Notes under the pieces: generated by a model
Databases searched by the model: none
The model's input: the letters and a program-made list of their open reading frames with translations, nothing else
What the model was told of the DNA's origin: nothing
Translations under genes and position numbers: made by a program
In this document: positions 61,005 to 64,000 of the stretch, piece by piece
Layout of the letters: each line of letters opens with the position of its first letter
Position numbering within the stretch: position 1 is the first letter of the stretch
DNA from: Parasphingopyxis sp.
GTDB lineage: Bacteria; Pseudomonadota; Alphaproteobacteria; Sphingomonadales; Sphingomonadaceae
NCBI RefSeq assembly: GCF_028279465.1
Contig: NZ_JANQNS010000001.1
Span: 38,598 to 102,597 of the forward strand
Direction of reading: 5' to 3'
Length of the DNA: 64,000 nt

Positions 61005-62852
61005 GTGGCAGAACTCGCGGCTAGACGGCACGGCGACGTCCAGTTTTGGGCGGAATCCGTCGAGCATAGCTTCCAGCCGATCGTCAGCGCGAAGACTCTG
61101 AAAGTCCATGGGTTCGAAGCGCTGGGACGGCTGCCTGCTGACGCGCCTTTCCGTTCGATCATCGATCTGCTCGATACGGCCGACGAGGCCGGACAGTTAC
61201 GAAGCTGCGAGCGGACGCTGCTGACCGGAGCGATCTCAAAGTTTGCCCGTTTCGAACATGCTGCCGAAGCCCGTCTCTTCTGCAACATCGACAATCGCGT
61301 CGTCGACTATAAGGACACTTCGCCGCAGGCGATCGTCGATCATGTCCGGAAGGTCGGCCTGCGTCCCGCCAATCTTTGCCTCGAACTGTCGGAGCGCACG
61401 GCGCCGGAATCCGAGGAGCGGCTCGCCGAGATCGTCGACTATTATCTCAGGCACAATGTCCGCATCGCGATCGACGATTTCGGACGCGGCTTTTCGGGGC
61501 TCGAGACGCTGCTCCTCGTCAATCCGCATTATCTGAAGCTCGACCAGGCGTTCGTCACCGGGATCGACCGCAATCGCCGCGCGCGTGCGATCGCCCAGCA
61601 TATGATCCGCATGGCGCATTCGCTCGGCCTACTTGTCGTCGGCGAGGGAGTCGAAACCGAGAAGGAGCTGCAGATACTGCAGGAATTCGGCTGCGATTTT
61701 GTGCAGGGCTTTCTCATTGCCCGCCCGTCCAGCGATCCGCGCGATCTCAAGCGCTTGTACGGCGAGCGTAAGGAGAAGAGTCGATCGGAGAGCGGTATCA
61801 TGCCGCGGATCAAGGGGTTGATCGAAAAGGTCGAGCCGCTGCGTATCGACAGTCCGCTGTCCGACGCGGTCGAGCGCGTAAAGAAAGAGGGCAGCGAGGC
61901 CTTCATCCCCGTCATCGACGCTAATCTCTATGTCCATGGCGCGATCTATTATGATGATCTGCGGCCCTATCTGTTCGGCGATTTCGGCAAGGCGCTGCTC
62001 GAAAACCGGGGCATCGATCATTCGCTCGAACCCGTTCTACGCCGCTGCGAAGTGAGCGAGGCGACCTCGACAATCGATGCGCTGGTCGACAGCTATCTAG
62101 TGGCTTCGTCGAACAAGGGCGTCGTCGTGACGCTGGACGGCGAATATCTGGGCGTGCTCGACAATCAGGCGATGTTGCAACTGGCCTCCGATCGGGCGGT
62201 CGAAACGGCGCGCGACCAAAACCCGCTGACCCATCTGCCCGGCAATGGATCGATCACCAAATATGTCGAACGCCAGCTGAAATCCGATGCGCCGATCACG
62301 CTCTGCTTCTTCGACTTCGACAATTTCAAGGCGTTCAACGACAAATACGGCTTTGCAGTCGGCGACCGGGCGATCCTCATGTTCGCCGATCTGCTCAAGA
62401 AATCCGCGAACGAGCAAGACGCCTTTGCCGGGCATGTCGGTGGCGACGATTTCTTCGCGGCGATGCCGAGCGCCATCGATGCCGCGGAATCGCGTCTGCG
62501 CGATCTGCAATCATCCTTTTCGCACAATATCGAAAGCCTCTACCGGCCTGAAGACCGCCGCCAGGGCGGGATCTGGTCGCACGACCGGTTCGGCGAGGAC
62601 CGTTTCTTCCCGTTGCTCAAAGCCTCGATGGTGTTGCTCGAAATACCCGCCGCGCGCGGGCATCTGACGTGTCAGCAGGTGCTGACGGTGCTTGCCGAGG
62701 GCAAGAAGGCGGCCAAAGAGGCGGAAGCGGGTGTCGTGCGGGTCGCACTGCCGCCGACCGGCGTACACGCGTCGCGCGGCGATCTGGAACACCGGCTATC
62801 CGGCAATTCCGACGGCCCGACGGGTGGGCCGGACCGCGAAACCGGCAGCTAG
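61005..62852 (+). CDS. EAL-CBS-GGDEF cyclic-di-GMP protein
   Basis: Soluble signalling protein of 615 aa with reversed domain order. EAL domain (about 18-250) has EALGR (38-42), Glu127, DDFGRG (157-162), Lys178, EGVE (214-217) and QGF (234-236), so phosphodiesterase residues look intact. A CBS pair (about 270-395) follows, likely binding adenylate ligands. The GGDEF domain (about 400-560) reads GGDDF (479-483), with Glu changed to Asp and no RxxD inhibitory site, so cyclase activity is doubtful. No membrane segment. Starts with GTG, GGAG seven bases upstream; overlaps the convergent SDR gene by 4 bp. Confidence 0.92.
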   Translation: MAELAARRHGDVQFWAESVEHSFQPIVSAKTLKVHGFEALGRLPADAPFRSIIDLLDTADEAGQLRSCERTLLTGAISKFARFEHAAEARLFCNIDNRVVDYKDTSPQAIVDHVRKVGLRPANLCLELSERTAPESEERLAEIVDYYLRHNVRIAIDDFGRGFSGLETLLLVNPHYLKLDQAFVTGIDRNRRARAIAQHMIRMAHSLGLLVVGEGVETEKELQILQEFGCDFVQGFLIARPSSDPRDLKRLYGERKEKSRSESGIMPRIKGLIEKVEPLRIDSPLSDAVERVKKEGSEAFIPVIDANLYVHGAIYYDDLRPYLFGDFGKALLENRGIDHSLEPVLRRCEVSEATSTIDALVDSYLVASSNKGVVVTLDGEYLGVLDNQAMLQLASDRAVETARDQNPLTHLPGNGSITKYVERQLKSDAPITLCFFDFDNFKAFNDKYGFAVGDRAILMFADLLKKSANEQDAFAGHVGGDDFFAAMPSAIDAAESRLRDLQSSFSHNIESLYRPEDRRQGGIWSHDRFGEDRFFPLLKASMVLLEIPAARGHLTCQQVLTVLAEGKKAAKEAEAGVVRVALPPTGVHASRGDLEHRLSGNSDGPTGGPDRETGS

Positions 62853-63754
62853 CCCCCCAATCCCTGCAGCTTCTTCATCGCCTGCATGCCCTGTTCCGCG
62901 CCGCTCTGCGGCACGAACTCTTCCGCGCGGTCGATGATCTGGTCCCAGACCGCGGCGACGCCTTCGGCCGTGCGCTCGCCTTCGGGGAGCGCGACGCCCT
63001 GGGTGTGGGTCACGTAAGAGGCATGGAAGAAGCCGCCGCCTGCGCCGACGATCATATTGGTCGGCGCGTCTTCGGCAACGAGATAGACCGCCGCCGGTAC
63101 GACATTGTCGGGGGACAGCGCCTTGAACATCTCCGGCGGCATGATGTCTTCGGTCATGCGCGTGCCGGCGATCGGGGCCAGCGTGTTGCACTTGATGTTG
63201 TATTTTGCGCCTTCGATCGCGAGCGTCTTGGTGAGGCCGGCAAGGCCGAGTTTGGCCGCGCCATAATTGGCCTGACCGAAATTGCCGAACAGCCCGGTCG
63301 AGGAGGCCGTCATCAGCAGGCGCCCATAGGCCTGTTCGCGCATCGTTTCCCACACGGCCTTGGTAACGTTGGCCGAACCGTTGAGATGGACTTCCACAAC
63401 CAGGCGGAAATCGTCCATCGTCATTTTCGCGAAGCTCTTGTCGCGCAGGATGCCGGCATTGTTGATGACGACATGGACGCCGCCCCAGGCTTCCTTGGTC
63501 TTGGCGACCATCTCGACCATCTGCTCTTCGTCGGTGACCGAGCCGCCATTGGCCATTGCCGTGCCGCCGGTCGCTTCGATCTCCTCGACGACTTTCGCCG
63601 CCGCGTCCGACGAGCCCGTGCCGTCGCGCGCGCCGCCCAGATCGTTGACCACGACCTTCGCGCCGCGCCGCGCGAGATCGAGCGCATAAGCCCGGCCCAG
63701 CCCGCCGCCCGCGCCCGTGACGATGGCGATTTTGTCTTCGAAGGAAATGGTCAT
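62849..63754 (-). CDS. SDR oxidoreductase, 17-beta-HSD4 / 3-hydroxyacyl-CoA dehydrogenase-like
   Basis: Short-chain dehydrogenase of 301 aa. Cofactor motif TGAGGGLG (residues 13-20), NNAG (98-101) and catalytic Ser151/152, Tyr164, Lys168 are intact. The sequence around [13 protein letters not shown] and the C-terminal extension match the dehydrogenase unit of peroxisomal multifunctional enzyme 2. It should oxidise 3-hydroxyacyl-CoA in beta-oxidation. It has the shared TTGACG/CGTTAA palindrome upstream. Confidence 0.9.
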   Translation of the reverse strand: MTISFEDKIAIVTGAGGGLGRAYALDLARRGAKVVVNDLGGARDGTGSSDAAAKVVEEIEATGGTAMANGGSVTDEEQMVEMVAKTKEAWGGVHVVINNAGILRDKSFAKMTMDDFRLVVEVHLNGSANVTKAVWETMREQAYGRLLMTASSTGLFGNFGQANYGAAKLGLAGLTKTLAIEGAKYNIKCNTLAPIAGTRMTEDIMPPEMFKALSPDNVVPAAVYLVAEDAPTNMIVGAGGGFFHASYVTHTQGVALPEGERTAEGVAAVWDQIIDRAEEFVPQSGAEQGMQAMKKLQGLGG

Positions 63755-63784
63755 GATCGGGACTCCGTATTGGGATGTATCTGG

Positions 63785-63800
63785 TTGACGTGCGCGTTAA
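63785..63800 (-). promoter_or_regulatory. TTGACG-N4-CGTTAA palindrome upstream of the SDR gene
   Basis: 16-bp site TTGACG-TGCG-CGTTAA, flanked by GG and CC so that the arms extend to 8 bp with one mismatch. It lies 31 bp before the start codon, same class as at 42116 and 52355. Confidence 0.55.
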
Positions 63801-63875
63801 CCCGGTGGCGGGGACGGTTCAAGCGGGTTTCTTTTTCGTCAGACGTTCGGGTTTGCCTCAGGCGCGATGTATTCC

Positions 63876-64000
63876 TTTGTCAGAATTTTCCTGGCGGAAA
63901 ATCGCGGCACCGGCCCGCTCCCCCTCCCGACCTCCCAATAAGTGTACCCTGTGGGAGGTCGGGAGGGGGAGCGGCCCGGTGCCGCGCCTGAGGCGAAAGC
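63876..64000. repeat. Composite palindromic element, copy 3 (cut by window edge)
   Basis: Begins TTTGTCAGA with the second version of the small hairpin, ATTTTCC-N4-GGAAAAT. The main stem is as in the other copies, but the loop sequence is the inverse of that in copy 2. The right end lies beyond the window. Confidence 0.85.

Overview
The window is high-GC, densely packed bacterial DNA with many 1-bp and 4-bp stop/start overlaps. It reads as an alphaproteobacterium, most likely Sphingomonadales. Lineage evidence: an F1-ATPase inhibitor zeta subunit, the TIGR02300 / aroA / cmk / rpsA / ihfB neighbourhood, DUF2794, a large TonB receptor, a polyproline-linker autotransporter, and a homologue of sphingosine-1-phosphate lyase. 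No rRNA, CRISPR array, prophage or intact insertion sequence was seen. The genus cannot be fixed from sequence reading alone.

Layout. 1-9.4 kb: an exported cyanophycinase-like protein (5' end outside the window), a universal stress protein behind an FNR-type promoter, a 3-oxoacid CoA-transferase whose two subunit genes are split by a lipoprotein phosphatase, a GST, a D-threonine-aldolase-like / FAD lactone oxidase gene pair, and a B12-binding radical SAM enzyme. 9.4-14.7 kb: an outer-membrane barrel, leuC-leuD-quinone oxidoreductase, and zeta inhibitor-bolA-monothiol glutaredoxin. 14.8-21.4 kb: an XRE regulator, an exported protein with five 10-residue repeats, an MBL hydrolase plus DUF4230 protein, and nadA-nadC-RNase T2. 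21.4-26.6 kb: DUF4112, two overlapping peptide-binding lipoproteins, a PhoX-like protein and tRNA-Leu(UAA). 26.6-33.1 kb: ihfB, rpsA, cmk and aroA read leftward, TIGR02300 and tRNA-Ala(GGC) rightward. The aroA-cmk junction has been split by about 1.3 kb carrying an alpha/beta hydrolase, a decayed membrane-protein gene and a duplicated 5' end of cmk. 33.5-42 kb: a DJ-1/PfpI protein without its cysteine, a PadR regulator, a TonB receptor divergent from a TetR regulator, an EEP-family enzyme and a nitronate monooxygenase. 42-52 kb: an ABM monooxygenase, the S1P-lyase homologue, an autotransporter, NDH-2, a CPBP protease, a phytoene-desaturase-like flavoprotein and an enoyl-CoA hydratase. 52-64 kb: a CitE-like lyase, an LplT-like MFS protein divergent from pgsA-moaD-moaE, fasciclin, OxyR divergent from cysE-DUF2794, DUF2157, an EAL-CBS-GGDEF protein, and an SDR.

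Non-coding structure is the most distinctive content. (1) A composite palindromic element of about 137 bp occurs three times (21.2, 59.4 and 63.9 kb), with one extra inverted half copy. It fills two convergent gene junctions, and its loop is inverted between copies. (2) Two other palindromic repeat families occur at 18.2 and 52.4 kb; the second appears to supply the ribosome binding site of the gene beside it. (3) A shared palindrome TTGACG-N4-CGTCAA lies upstream of three separate genes for acyl-CoA or nitronate-type catabolism and suggests a small regulon. (4) The duplicated cmk start records how foreign DNA entered an essential operon. I found no single multi-gene system that I would call undescribed with confidence. 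The strongest leads are the composite element, the three-site operator and the aldolase/FAD-oxidase/radical-SAM cluster.
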